Made by a program: the position numbers and the translations under genes
Origin: Dendrophyllia cribrosa
Lineage: Eukaryota; Cnidaria; Anthozoa; Scleractinia; Dendrophylliidae
Assembly (NCBI GenBank): GCA_024195265.1
Contig: JAJLRJ010000005.1
Location: 36,392,105 to 36,456,104, forward strand
Reading direction: 5' to 3'
DNA length: 64,000 bases
Part shown: positions 34,001-49,000 of the stretch, in pieces
How positions within the stretch are numbered: the stretch's first letter is position 1
How the letters are laid out: every line of letters begins with the position of its first letter
Notes under the pieces: generated by a model
What the model was told of the DNA's origin: nothing
The model's input: only the letters and a program-made list of their open reading frames with translations
The model's database searches: none

Positions 34001-37000
34001 ATGCTGAGGGTTGCAGCCACGTTCCTCGTTAATATCAGCTGTGGAGAGTAAATAATAGCTAGAATATTAGTTTATTCTTCCACTATCAAGACTTCCCCAG
34101 TTCAAAAATGAAGAAAAAATATCAAATTTCATTTTGCACCGTTTGATCGTTAAGTATTGGGTCTGCTGTTGAACAGCTCTGGTATTTTTTAGACATTTTT
34201 TTGCCTGTGGATGAAACCCTGTGATGCAACCATTCAAATAAAAGCTCTTCACCAGTTCTTTCCAGTGGTGCTGTGTGTTTTTCATTATTTTACAAAATGA
34301 AATTTAACAATTTTCTTGAATTTTGGTGTTGGCAGCTCTTAAGAGTGAACTAAAGGATTAACAATGCGATTTTTATCGTACCCCGCATCTTGAGCTCCTG
34401 AATTTCAATATTTCCACCGACAATCCCACTCCGTGCTTCATATAACGCCTGCCGCACACTCACTGATCCCTTCAGCTCTCGCCGCCCCGTGTTAGTAAGA
34501 GTCACGTGGCACTGGGAACGAAGGTCACTTGTGCTCCAGCTGGGTAAAAACAAAAGAAAATGAAAATGAGCGGTTTAATGACTGTAAAAATGGTGAAATG
34601 GTAATGAGATACAAGAGCTAATAAGGATCGGTAGGGTTGCATCTCTTAGAAACCTATTTTCATTGGCCTTGTAAAACACAGCTGCTATTGTTTTTAGGGT
34701 TAGGGTCCATTGTTGTGTTGTTTGTTCTATTGTTCTCTCGAAGGGTTGCAAACCAACGGTGTGAGACCTTACGAGAGTTTCAACATCGTCCATAAGGTTA
34801 CAATCAATTAAGTACAATCAAGTTATTTCAACATTGTGACTGGCTGACTGCTATATATATGCTACAATGGGCAAACACCAGGAGAACAGGAAACACATGC
34901 ATTGATTCAGCGGAAATGTTCTCACAATATAAAAACGTTTTTTTCTTTTTTGGGGGGAGGGGGAGGGGTGGGATAACAACATCTAAGATAAGACTGTAAA
35001 TGAAAATAAATACCGTAAGAATATCTAAATAAACTCAAAAAATAACTAAGAGGTAAAAATCAACACGCATGCTCTTACAGTGTCTGGCCCATAACGCTGC
35101 CCATGTTTGTCGACATATCAAGTCGCGACAGATTCACCGCCACAACGACCACTGTCTCCCACTTGGACCTAGTCCCTGCGAGACTGGACGACGAGGAATG
35201 GCTGAGAGGACCATCAACTTCCGTTTCAGAGGAACTTTCGATGACTTTTAGTGGTGGACATTTTATCTTGCTGTCACCTGAATCGAAACATCAAGATGTT
35301 TTTCACTTTCTGGCAAGTTTATAAAACAGTAAACGGAAAAATACTGCTCAGTAGTTTTTATTTAAATGTTAGATAACCACAAACGTTAGAACCACCTTGT
35401 ACAGCATAATAAACAGTACCACAGGAAAGTACTGCTCAGTAGCTTTCAGTTAAATGGTCACACTTTAGGATTTCATCCACAGACTCGAACGTTAGAACCA
35501 CCTTGTACAGCATAATAAACAGCACCACAAGAAAGTACTGCTCAATAGCTTTCATTTAAATGGTCCCACTTTAGGATTTCATCCACAGACTCAAATGTTA
35601 GAACCACCTTGTACAGCATAATAAACAGTACCACAGGAAAGTACTGCTCAATAGCTTTCATTTGAATGGTCACACTTTAAGATTTCATCCACAGACTCGA
35701 ACGTTAGAACCACCTTGTACAGCATAATAAACAGCACAACAAGAAAGTACTGCTCAATAGCTTTCATTTGAATGGTCACACTTTAAGATTTCATCCACAG
35801 ACTCAAACGTTAGAACCACCTTGTACAGCATAATAAACAGCACCACAGGAAAGTACTGCTCAATAGCTTTTATTTGAATGGACACAATAAATGAGAGGTG
35901 AGATCAGATCTGTTACTGTCACGAATTTGACCACATTCCTCTCAAAGACAACAACAACAAAACAATTAATCACTGTGGTTTACCCGACAGAGTGGACCGC
36001 CTTCTGGTACTGGGAGGCGAGGCCACCGAGGGACTGAGTAGGCCAGGCCTAGACCCGCTCATAGTCATGGAACGAAAGAGACTGGGCGACGCAGGAAGGA
36101 GGCCGAAAAAACTGCTGCCCGATGACGCCACTTTACGATGCCCTGAAAATAAAACAACAGCAGTGTGAAGAAGGAGAGCTACAGTGTGAAAAGGAAAAAG
36201 ATCGCTCAAAAATACATTAAACTTTCTAATGCTGTGTTCTCGATGTGGCGAGAATTTTATGTCAAAGCCAAAATTTTGAACGAGAAAATCGTCTAAAATA
36301 GTCCAGGAAGATTAAATCATCCAAAATGCAAGCTGAAGTGCAATTTTGGAGCAAAAAGAACAATATGTTTGTTGAGGTTTGATGTTGTAAACTGTCGGCA
36401 AGCGGGAATTACTCCGCAGGGTGAAATAACCGGACTTGAGCTGAATCGTGTTTCAGCAGATTATTTTGAGAAAAAATAAATAAACTGGAATAAAGATTGG
36501 TTTCGGATTTCCAATCCTCCATTTTACTTTTGCGAGTCCATTTTCTTGCGAGCAGGTGCTTTTCCGAATTGTGGCGATAAAATTTATCACCACTACGCTT
36601 AGCATAACTTTAAATTATAACTGCTCTTCCTCGATCAGATCCTAGCCCATCGCAGAGAAAGTAGAGGAGATCGAACCCAAGTTCACAATAGCAGGTTCCA
36701 CAGAACTAACCTGGTTTATGTTTGCTGGCTGGTGATTTGACTGGTGTAGACGGTACTGGCTCTTCATACGATTCAGACACGGACCGAAAAAGCGAAAGTG
36801 ACCGACGCTTTGTCGAGAGTGGGGTAACTGTCCCGACCTCTTTTTCATTAAGAGACGATGATCTGCAAAACGATCACAAACACAATTGTTAACATGACGT
36901 TGTCTTACGTTTCGCGTAACACGACGTGCAGGGCAAGAATGAGAATATTTCGCAGTTTCCGTTTGCTGAACCCTAAAATCGAACCAGCAAAATATTCGTG

Positions 37001-40000
37001 TCTTTTAAACCAATCAGGTGCACAGTGTGTGGCACCGGAAGCACGATTTTTTTCCCAATTGCACGTTTTCCCGCGCTTGGCACCGTTGCATGTTTTCTCA
37101 CGCTTGACACCGGTTGCACAATTTTCCCGCGCTTGGCACAGGTTGCACGATTTTCCCGCGCTTGGCATCGGTTGCACGTTTTTTCCGGCGCTTGGCACAA
37201 GTTCAAATCTTCCCGCGTTTGGCAAAAAAAAAAGGAACATAGTTAGAAAAGCGCTGTGTAACGCAAGCACTACTGAACTATCACGGGCCTAATAACTGTC
37301 CTTAAGAATGTAACAATGTGGCTGTCAGTATTCACCTTCGTTTCATTTCATCGTCTGTTGGTTTGGTAGAAGTTGGCTCATCCGGGACCTGATCTGACCC
37401 CGCGGCTGAGGTCTTTGTTGCGTAAGATCCCTCCTTTCCTAGAAACAACCGCTGTACAAGCCCTCTCTTGTACCAGGCTTTTGGAAAGTCTAAGATCTCG
37501 TTCAAGCGCCGCATATCGTAGTTAAAGGTTGCCGAGCCAATGTCGCAAATACCTAGTTATAGAACAGATGCATTAGTTCAACAAAAGCTTTAGTCCTTTA
37601 ATTCTTTTATTACCAAGGAAAGGTCAAAAATCAAAATTCAAGAAACATTCCCATTAAAATACTACAGTAATAGACAAACAGTTTCGTAGGAAAAATAAAG
37701 TACTGCTGAAGATATCTCATTTGAATAACTACATTTTGCAACACTGTAGGATTAAGCTTGGCTATGAGAGTGAAAGGATTAGAAACAGACTGCAAACAAT
37801 CTCACCCTTTTTATACAACAATTAAGGAGTGGAACGAACGCGAAATTGGAATGAAAAACGAGATACTGATCAGATTCCAATTAGATTGGAATCATTCTTA
37901 ATCTTTCGGGATAGAACTCTTAGCACATCTCTCCACCCTCCTCCCCTGCGATTGCTCCCCACTCCTTCCCCGACCATAATTTTACGTGAGGCTTGAATAT
38001 AACAGCATGGAAGGAAAGTTTGTGTGGTGGTTCCAAACATTTTCATGTTACAAGGTGACATTATATTAACTTTTTTATGAACTTAATTCACTTATTGCAC
38101 GTTGTAATTAATGAAAGGTTTTGTTTTTCGCGTGTCTTTTGCGATAAAAATTCATACGTAAAAAAACTGTCACTGAGGTAAGCATGAGAAATTAAATAAA
38201 ATGCAAGTTTTACAATAACTTGTACTGTGCGAGATGCCTGGTAAGCGGACATCAATCAATCAATCAATCAAGCCAATGAAAACTTACAACGATTACCACT
38301 ACCACCTAGAAACAGATTTTGTGAAGGAAAATCAGCTTACCGGAAACCTTGACAACCGTTGAAGATCCAGTCCCCGTCCCGGCGAGAAGATCAGGTGAAG
38401 GTGCCTTGCTTTTATCTTCCGTCACGGCACCAGAAGAACCGACCCGTCTGCGTGACAGATTAAACTTCACAAACTCTACGTTCAAACTTAGCGAGTCTTT
38501 TTTTCCTGACAGTGGCTGAGATTGAGCGAAACGAAATTTTGGTCGGTTTTCCTCGGCACTTTCTTCGTGATCTGAAGGCGAACTAGATGTACGTCCAACC
38601 CCAGTGTGTTGTTTTCCGTATGGATGAAAGATACAGAAGGAGAAGCGAGAGAGACACACGGTAAAGCTGATGCCGCCGCTATCGAACGTCAGCGTGGCAG
38701 GAGTCAAGGTGTTGTCTAGTTGATCGAACTTTACGCGGGAATGATCCCAACTACCTGGACGCAAGGACGGAGTCTGCAGAAGCGACTTGTTCGGGCTAGA
38801 GTTAGACGAAAACACCACATCTAAAGCAGGAAGACGCAGCATACATTCTACCCGAGAAACTGGTAGGCAGCTGAAGCGAATGTCAGACGGCTGTACACGG
38901 AACACAACCACTACATCCACCGGGAATGAAGAATTCTCCGACATCGAGGACGACACCATGGAGCCTCCAACCTCCCCCTCAGTATCGCTATCAGTGTCAC
39001 CGGAAGTTAACCCCCCGCCATCTGTCACTTCCTGTTCGCCCGGCACGCTGATTGGTTGTAATGCTTGTTCTATGAAATCTAACAAACGTGGCTTTAACAC
39101 CATCTCCTGAGGCAGAGCCTGGAACAGAACCCAGGCATACAGCCCTGCTTTCTTGACAATCTTCCTGTTGTTGGTGGTATTGAGGTGCGGTGAAGACTCC
39201 ATGTTAGCATCCCCCGAATCCGGCGTCTCGGAGTAAATAACTGTTGGTTGCTCACCGTCGGTGGATTGCTCAGCACCCCAAGGGGTACCAGGTGTACCAG
39301 GCGTGCCCGGGTGACTTACGCTTTCAGAGTCAATGTTAGATTGGTAGTGGACTCGTACATCAACGGCCGGTAACAGCAGTTTAGTGTCTTCAGGTTGAGG
39401 TTTCTCCTGTGCGCCTTGCTTGTTTCGCTTTTGTGCTCCTGTCTGAAATACGGGTGTTGATAATTTACCGCGAGTATGATCGAAGAGCTGGAAACGTTTA
39501 CCAGAGATTCTAAATAAACAGGAGAGAAAAAGCTATTATGGGTGGGCTGCTTACCTTATACATTACGGGGGAGGAATCTTAACTACCAGCCTGTTGCTAA
39601 GGGCACCGATCTGCAGACTATAGGGGTCAACGGATTCTATCGTTCAACATGGCGGCGAGTGCATGGAACAAGAAGACGTATTACGCACATGCGTCACTAG
39701 CGCCAGTCCTAAAGCGAGCAAAACACATGGAAAGAGAAAATTGCTCACTCCTCCTCAAAGAGACTAACAGTAAAACTATTATAACTATTAGATAGTATTT
39801 ATTTCTGTTAAGGATGCCAGGATAAAAATAAAATTGCAACTTGAAAAAACATATTTATCGTTTGTTCTTCCTTCGAGAAATCATTTGGAATCACTTCTTT
39901 GGTATTAAAGGAGCATTTTAAATGAGCGAGGGTACTACCGTTGAAGCTGTTCTTGCGACCACTCTTGTAAACGACCAGCTACTCTCACAAAACTCCGTTT

Positions 40001-43000
40001 ATATTCTCTGTAAAACTATGTACTGGTAAAAGCTCCCGCAAGCAATTGGTGATGATTCAGACAGAAATAAAATCATACCACGATGCTTTGGGTACATATC
40101 AAATCATATTTTAAATTGTTATGATTCAAAGGGGACTATTGTGTCATCGCACGAATTATCACTGAATTGAATTCAGTAGCTTGAATTCCTGTCTAACCAT
40201 TTCTGTAAGCGCGCTCCCCTATTGCACGTTCCCTTAAATATGGCCTTCAGGGGACGAAACGGAAAGCATTTTGAAGAGTTTCCCGATCTACGTGACAACT
40301 GTAAATTGAAATTTTCGGCTGATCGGAACGGTTTGAAAGACTTTTTGACAACGATCGTAAAGGTACGGAAAACGGTCGGAAATTTTTCGGGAAAACATCT
40401 AGACAGTGAACACTACAAAAGTTTTGAATTGACTTCAAATGGTACATGGTTGTTGGAGATAAGAAAATAGTTCGAACACCAGAAGAAGAAATTAACATCT
40501 CGGCACGCAAGTATTATATTATTGTAACTGTCACCTACTTGGAATCTGTTGTTTCATCTTTCTCTCCGTCGTCAGCGGGATAAAACACGCATTTTCCACT
40601 ATCGATATCCACAGTTACGTCTAACTCAAAATCAAGATTCTGCTGTTGCTGCTGCTGCTGTTGCATGAGGGAGGATTTCTGTGATGCCACACTCTCACTG
40701 TCAGATTCACTAGCCGTCCTGAACGTCACTCTTGGTCCTGTTCCATGCTCTACGCCTCCCGTATCCTGATGCGCAGTGTTTCGCAACGACAACGGCTCGT
40801 CGTTCGTTGATTTACTTGCCTTATAACCAACGTTTAAAATGTCTGGAAGGGACGGCGATCGATGTCCAAGATGTCCAAAAATCGCATCCCCCGTCGTGTC
40901 CTCGCACGTTATTAACGGAGCGTCACCCGAGAAGAAATCATTTCCTGATTTACGAGGCGTGGATGGCAACTCGACCATTTCGCTCTCCATCTCTTCCAGA
41001 TCGCTGCTCGGTTGTGGTCTGAGTCGTGACCTAGTCCTGGATCCTCTCACTTTCTCTGACTTGACCTTTCTATTGGGAAGGTTTGACCTGTAAACAAGAG
41101 GTAGAATAACGGAACTTTGTTATAAGCAGGAGGTAGGACAAAAGTGAAACCCACGAATCCATACAACTCTGATTCAGGGAGATTCGCAGCTACAATCGGC
41201 GTCAAAAATAGTTGAAAGACTTTCCAAAAACGACTTGTTTCACTAATTTTATTGCTACTAATAGGAATATATACTTAAAATATCACCTCCACCAAAGCAT
41301 TCCCACTCCCCCAACCCCCCCCCCCCCCCCCCCCCCCCCCCTCCCGCCTTTTCAATGTTGCAGCGTTGGTCAGGTAGCCTACGGAACAAAATGCAGCATT
41401 GCAGAACGTGGAGACTCAACGCTAGCTACGTCATTTTAGTGTTCCATAAGTACGTTCTAAATAAGGTAAATATTGAGCATTTGCATTCAGTTTGTCAAGA
41501 GTATGGGACTGAATAGAAAAAATGAGAGTTCTCAAACTAGTAAAATAGACCTACCTGTCCGACTCTGATATTTTCGGCATTGTGGGGCGTCCAGAACGAG
41601 AATGACGCCGAAGTTTCTTGCGCACGTCTTTTCGAAACTCGTTAAACACAGCGCTCTCAAGATCTTGCAGCCGCTTTGTTTCCTGCTCTACAATGTAAGA
41701 TTCCACATCAGCTTTTCGTCTGAAAAAAAAAAATTACCCGAAGTTGTTTTACTGAACTGTTTTACAGGAACTATACTTAACTATTAATTAACTATTAATT
41801 TCTACAGTGTGACCATTCAAATAAAAGCTTTTGAGCAGCACCGTTTATTATGCTCTACAAGGTGGTTGTAACTTTTAAGTCTGTGGATGAAATCCTTAAG
41901 TGTGACCATTCAAAAAAAAGCTATCGAGCAGTACTTTCCTCTCGTACAGATGCTGTTTGCTTTTAAAGAGTTCGCAAAAAGACACTTTGGACACGCGTAC
42001 GCTTTGAGAACAAAACTCTTCATCAACGATCTCAACATTTACAAGCTCATAACATTACTCAAGTTGTTGCTTTAGGAGCAACAAGCTACGGAAACACGGT
42101 ATTTTCCTTCTCACCTGAGTTCATTGACCTTGCGAACCTGTTCCCACATATTCTTCTCAATCATATTTTTGGATATTTTCTTATCCCCCATCCTCGCTGG
42201 ACTATCCACCTCGTCTCTTCCACCCTCAACAGTATCCATGGAGGGATCCCTGTCTTGCAGATCCGTCACCGAGTCTATGTTAGCCACGTCCGGCTCACCT
42301 GCCAAAGCGGTCAGCGTCTGCCCCAGAGATGACAGGTGCTTACCAATGTTAGTGTCACAATAGAGTTCAATACCGCGCATGCGCCACTGGAATGACATCA
42401 CCCACTTGCCTGCCTTGATCATGTCTGGTAGAGGCATAAATAAATAAATAAATAAATAAATGTTTTGCTTTAAATTATGAAATATATAAAACAATTAACA
42501 GTGTGGAGAAAAAGAGCTCAGAAAACAATTCTGAGCTCCAGATGGGATTTGAACACATGAGCTTCCGTTCTCTACTCAGATACCAGATACCAGTGACTTG
42601 TTACAAAAACATTTGGCACAGGTAACCCAGCATTGTCCTCACCTGGTATTACAGGATACCTCTGCGTTCTAGAGCATAGCCCATAAGTTCCTTCAGGAAC
42701 AACACCTGAAAGGAAGAATGATTTAAGTCAGTAAGAAGAGAAAAATGTATGAAAAACAACAGCATATATGCAATGATTCCTTACATCTGCTGCATCTTGT
42801 CATTGGTCCGCTTTCAAAGTTAGGTTTCCAGTCTTCAGTGTCTTTGTCAAATTTGTCAGCAAACCAAAGCGAGAAGCTGCTGAACTTCCCTTTACTGACA
42901 AACGATACGCTGGAACAGCACGTCAACAGCATCTGTTCTACTCGTAACACCATGGCTGGGCCGGGCTCTTGATCTAATATCATGCAACAGAATAATTAAC

Positions 43001-46000
43001 GATTGCAGTCTCTAAACGGACACCTGAAGTGTCCCCTACCGCACAGCCACACTTCATTCAGTCATTTAAAGGGGCTCTGTCACCATTTAAAGTGTTACTT
43101 TAAAAAGCCAAAATACATTAATATCAGTGAAAATCCAAAAATAATAGTCCGGTTTTGTTTCAACGTATTCTACTAGTGCTCAAAGAGTAAAAATAAGTGT
43201 CTTGGGCTGCAGATGGCCAGGATGAAAATGGTTGCATCTTGAAAAAATTGGGCTAACTTTTTCAAGTTTATCACTTCTCTCTTGGAAAACTCGCTAAAAT
43301 TCTGATTGTTTTTTTCTTTCTATTCTAAAATTCACTTGATATCTTCCTCTTAGTGTTCTATAAGCATTTTGTGTACAACAATGGTACTTAGTTTTAATTT
43401 CAGGTAGTTTGACCCAAAAACCTCAAGATCACCATGGCATAGCTCCTTTAAGAGAGCCTGGATGGATTTAACTGACACCTACGAATTGAATAAAATATTA
43501 ATTGTCAGCTAAGGAGTGCCGTGATTTTTTAAACTGACAGCTGAAATCTGTTGTCTGTCTGTCAAAAGTAATTGACAGCCGAGAAAAGACTACAATTTTT
43601 TTTTAAACTGATACCCATTTACACTTGGGTTAGTCTCCCACGCAACCGTTATTGTCTCGTCACGCAACGCTCCTTCAAATAACGGCTGCGTGGAGACTAC
43701 ACTTGGGTGGACAGCGACAGATAAAGTCGACAAGATCACGTCAAGAACGAAAGTCAAACAACTGAAATTCCAGCACTCCCATCCATCTGTTTAAGAGCGC
43801 ACAGATTCCTCTGTCTACTAACCTGCATATCTCATTTGAAAGCCAGGACCGACAACCTGACAAATAACAAATAAAACGTCAGTTGGATTTAAATTCTTCA
43901 TCATTTTATAAAGAAAGGTAAAATAAATGTTAAAACAACGTAAAACCAGCTAAATATAAAATCTAAGGCTGAGATTGGGACGTTTGGTTCTCCCTATGTA
44001 AGAAATTATCGTATCAAGAAATGGTCTATTGTACCGGCTAAAATTCGCACAAGAAGATTCTAGGTGACACTGCCGAAACCACACCGAAAAGTTCGATGAT
44101 TGGAGTGACAAACTTGTCTTTTTAGGGATGGAGAGGAGACTAGATTGCTCCAACGGGATGCTATTTTCACCGAGGGAAGAATTACGCATTGGCGCGCTCA
44201 TCAGGTGAAAATATATGCATCGTCCATTAGCCACTGAATGTTTCAAAACCTGACGTTCCAGGCGTCCAAACTTTAGCTTTGTAATCTCTTTACGGTGGCT
44301 ACTTTACTTAATCAACTTAATTAACCCATATTTTAATACTAAAATTGGTTGTTTAATTTATCAAGCTGAACAAGGTGGCTAGAATTATCGTTAGTTGAAG
44401 AATCGAACTGCTGACAAAAGATCCCACGTTTTTACCTGGTTACTATTGTAGAGTGGAATACAAACTCCCAGTTGGTCGACCGTAAGTTGAAGGAAGAGAG
44501 ATCCAGAAAGCTGAGACGGAGGCGCCCTTTGAGGCAGTTTATCCAAAACAGCTTGAGTAGCATAGTGAACCTGAAGAGGGGAGAAAAGGGAAATTGTTGT
44601 TATATTTACTTTATATATTTATTCTCAACTTGTTGAAGAAAGAAAAAGATACAGATCCCGTCTACCAGAAGGGTTCATGCGGTCTCAGCTAAACTATCTG
44701 CAAACATTGTTCAGATAATGGTGACTGGTCTATCTGAAGATTTTTAACTGTATATACTAAAGTAATCCTTCAAAATTAGAAATGCTCCTTTTCTAAAGGT
44801 CGGTATACACTGGGCGACTAGTCGAACTAACTTTCGGCAAAAAATCCAATCGCGGCGACTGGTGGCATAAATTCAAACTGGTTTAAATTGAGGGTACCGA
44901 TCGATTCACGGCAATCTCCATGTGTGTATTACTCGCAACTACAGGCGACTTGGTCGCCGCGCGCGAATAGTTGCCTCGTGTGTGTCGACCTTAAAGCGAA
45001 CGCCTAACTCGTTACACTAAGATACAGTTAAGTGAAACAATGTTAATGTTTTCTTCCTGGTTTACCGCTCCCAAAATATGAGGTCTTGGTAGTTCAGTTG
45101 GTAGAGCATCGCACCGACAACGCGAAGGTCACGGGTTCGATTCCTGTTGAAAAGCCCTGATATTTTTTTTCAGGCTTTTTCGGGGTGGGATACAACAGCT
45201 TAAGTCCTTACTTGGCTTTTACTTACTTTACTTTCGATGCTACTGAAGGACGACAACAAATGTTTACTGCAATTATATAAATTGCGATCATGACTGAGAG
45301 GATCGCTTAATCGTCTCATTGTGTGTACAGTTGACTGTCTTTGAACAAACACTCCCGTAAGCGATAACCTCCACTTACCGACCATCCATGTCCATCTTTA
45401 TGTAATCCCGTTCGAAACAAGGGAGTAGAAAAAGTTTAAGTCAATAACTGTATTTTTTTCGTTGTCCTGAGGATGATCGCGTACGAGAGGGTCAACTGTG
45501 TTACGGTTTTCTCTGGATTGCGACCAGTCAAACGTACCAATTCTTGGTTTTCACTTACGACATATCAAAATTCAGAAGCATTAAACAACAGATTTCGATT
45601 CCAAAATGTTTATGGAATTGTAGAGAGTTTAAAACTACACATCTGGGCCAAATTTTGAAGCGCAAAAGAATTTCGTTCAAGAGTTATTGGCGAACGAGTA
45701 TTAGACATTTTAGTAAGAAATGTATGGAGCGGCCATCTTTGTGCCCCGCCGCTCAGGGGCACAAAGATGGCGGCCAAAAATTCAAAGTCTTATTTACACC
45801 AAAAATCAAATCACAAAATATTGTATTCTCTATAATTTCCATTAAATCGGCTTATAAACATTTATCATGCAAAAAATAACTTCCAGTTGATTCAATTTTC
45901 TTTATTTTCACGGCTTATCTGAAATAGCGTGACGAATTGCGTGACACATTTACAACCTTTATAAAAGGAAAACGAAACGTCGTTAAAACCTGAAACTTTT

Positions 46001-49000
46001 TGTGAAAGATTATAACACTGGTATCCATATACCATGTTAGAAACAGCTTTGTAGGATGTATACTTTAGAGTTTTGAATTTTTATGACGTCATGTAAAAAC
46101 CAAGAATATATCCCCCTAACTCAGTCTCCCGCTAGCACGCATTTTACTGTCCACGAGCAAACATTTTAGCTCTCTCGTGCACTGATTAACCGACCAACTA
46201 TGTCTTCTATCAACTAGCTAACTGTCCACCCCAGACTTAACACGCAAGCGTTTTCGCTATCTCGTGCATTAACTCACCGACCGACTAAATCTTCTACCAA
46301 CTAGCTGACTAACTGTCCGATTCCTTGACTGTGAATAAATGAAGACACACATGAGCAACTTTTATAATGCTTAATTAAAGCGGTCTTTAATTGAGTATCA
46401 CAGGTAACTCGTGTTTACTTAAATTTTGCTGCACTACGCTACGTGCGACTTGCAACGCAACGCTGACGAGAGCAATGCGAGACAAGTTTCAAATTACATG
46501 TTACACACGCGCAACTCATATCGCAACCCTGCAAAAAGTAGAGAATTGGCCAACTTTTTATGCAACTCGCAACGCAGTTCTCCTGTTTTCCTGACACTCA
46601 ACCAATAACCGCTCTAAATATACATTGTATTATCACTGTATAACATGTACAATAATATTTATTGAAACAAGTGAAAATGTAAGCAAGATAATACCACTGA
46701 AAACTTAATCAGTTTTGACTGGCCTAAAAAAGAGTGTAAATAAGTTTATTATTCGACTATGACGTCATTCTACCATGATAGGAAAAGAGAACACGAAAAA
46801 TATTATACTGGTTAAAGAGGTTAGGTACAGAGCGAAGTTAAATTTTTGTTACAAAATGTAATTAGTTATAGGATGTGGACAATGTTTGGCTGAATTAAAT
46901 CAGGCGTTTTACAAACAAACAAACAACAGACTTTACCAAACCGATAATCTAAACAACTGAGATTAATTTAAACTAAAATTTAGTTTGACTCATGAAATGT
47001 TCAACGTTTCGCCTAATTGGCTTGCCAATTAATGGTCTGGCGATATAGCATCCTACAGCCTTTTGGGCTTTTCGCAACATCTTTCTTCTCCCGCGGCGTG
47101 TGTGTTGAGGCCCCAATCCACGCCTGTATAGGTAGCTATCGACTGTTTCTCCCATTTCTTGCAAAAAATGTCTATATGCCCATCTTGCAGAAAAGGCAAC
47201 AAATTGCCAGACATAGCAGTGAGAGGCGAGCCTCAAATGACCGCGCCAACCGTATTTCAGTTACAAATGAATGCGTAATGATATGAGTAACAAACATTTG
47301 AGCGAACGACGTTTGTTTGAGCAAATGTGGTTTTCAACATGGTGATAGCGCAGGCTGTTTTAAAAATTACAAAATCAGTACTAACATCACTTGCGGAATT
47401 CACCTCCAGATTCTGTAGGTAAGAAAATACTCGTCACTACCACCGTAGTAAACTACCAACAATGTAATGCATTGCAGTGATAAACCTTTAAATACCACGC
47501 GAATGAATAGTTCAAAACAATATTTTTTACCTGCCTTTTTGCCTTTTTGCCTTTTTGCCTTTTAAGCCATGTGTATTTAATATGGCGGGAAATCTTTGAA
47601 AGCTGTGACGTAACCCGGCTCATTGTTCCGGGAAACAAACCGAGAAGCCGCGATGGACGAAAAACAACTCATATTTCGGCGAAAAACAATTCAAAGCCAT
47701 GACAAACAGGAAACAAATGAGAACGGCGATGGACGAAAAACAATTCAAATTTCGACGAAAAACAATTCAAAGCCAGACTAACATGAAAGAAAATGTGGGA
47801 AATAAATGAAAGCTGTGATGGACGAAAAACAAAAACGTTTCGGCGGAAATCAATTCAAAGCCAGATCAACATGAAAGAAAATGTGGGAAACAAATGTAAG
47901 ACGTGATGGACGAAAACCAAAAATATTTCGCCGGAAATCAATTCAAAGCCAGACCAACATGAAAGAAAATGTGGGAAAAAATGGAAGACGTGATGAACGA
48001 AAAACAGTTTAAATTGCAGCGGAAACGAAAATGCTAAAACAAATAGAAGGTGTAAAATAAAGTAGCACATTGCATACAACACTTGCGACGACACCAAAGA
48101 TGTGGCGGCTTTAGCTGCATTCTCTAAAGCAAGGGAAAACGACTACTAAAATAGATGACATGCTTTTCTGTGACAACCACAGAATGTCCTAATAGTGATT
48201 CAACGAAAAAATATCTAAGTATAAACAATACGTACCTCTTTATTTAGAGCAAGTCGTTGCTCATTCCAATGTTCGTATGCGTTCTTGTAATTCAAATAAA
48301 CTAGAACAGCTGTAGAAAACAGAAAAAACTTCATCAATGGAAGAGCCGTACAGTTACGTGATATGCAGTTAAATGAATATTTAACTAAGTTATTAACAAC
48401 AACCAGCTTGCAGTCCCCTTCCGGCCAACAGGTCTTTGTCTGAACGATCAGCGGTCCAGCTCACTAGTGCAGGCTCAGTTAACACGTCACGTGCTGTGGT
48501 GCTTTTGTCCTCAAGTGTTTAGCGTGGTTTTAAGCTTGGCTCCCAATAGCGACGTAAGCGATTAAGCGGAATCGTAAGAAGCTTACGATCTATTGAAAAT
48601 CAAAACGACGGAAGCGGATAATAAGCGACGGGAGCAGAAGCGGAATCGGAAGAAAAAGGAAACCTTCTGATCTTTCCGATTCCGATTCCATCTAGCTTCC
48701 GATTCCGATTGCGACTCCGTTTTTAAATTGACACTAGAACGTAAGGCTCCTTGCGCTTCCGACTCTGACTCCGCTTCCGATTACGTCGCTAGTGGGAACC
48801 AGCCCTTAGCGGTTCTTAGCTATGTGTCACGTTTCAGTGAGTGCTCCTTCCCCCTCCCACCCCTTCCTTCTTTTTCATCCATCCACTGATCCAATCAGTG
48901 TCACGAGTGTCTGGAATGGGGGCCCATGGCTGGGTTGTGGAGATTTGCCAGCCATGGGGGTAGTATTCTATCTAGGGGCTGGCTGGCCACAGTGGAAGCC

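Noticed and set aside
36858..37292. 144-codon plus frame
   Set aside because: Lies over a tandem repeat and antisense to BLTP1; no domain.
39443..39509. Acceptor at 39443 (TTTCAG|ACAGG) as the start of exon e23
   Set aside because: It would put e22 and e23 out of phase; the acceptor at 39510 keeps the frame and an open, conserved start.
46973..47236. 87-codon basic minus frame
   Set aside because: Starts at TTG, no family, no splice partners; lies in a repeat-rich intron.
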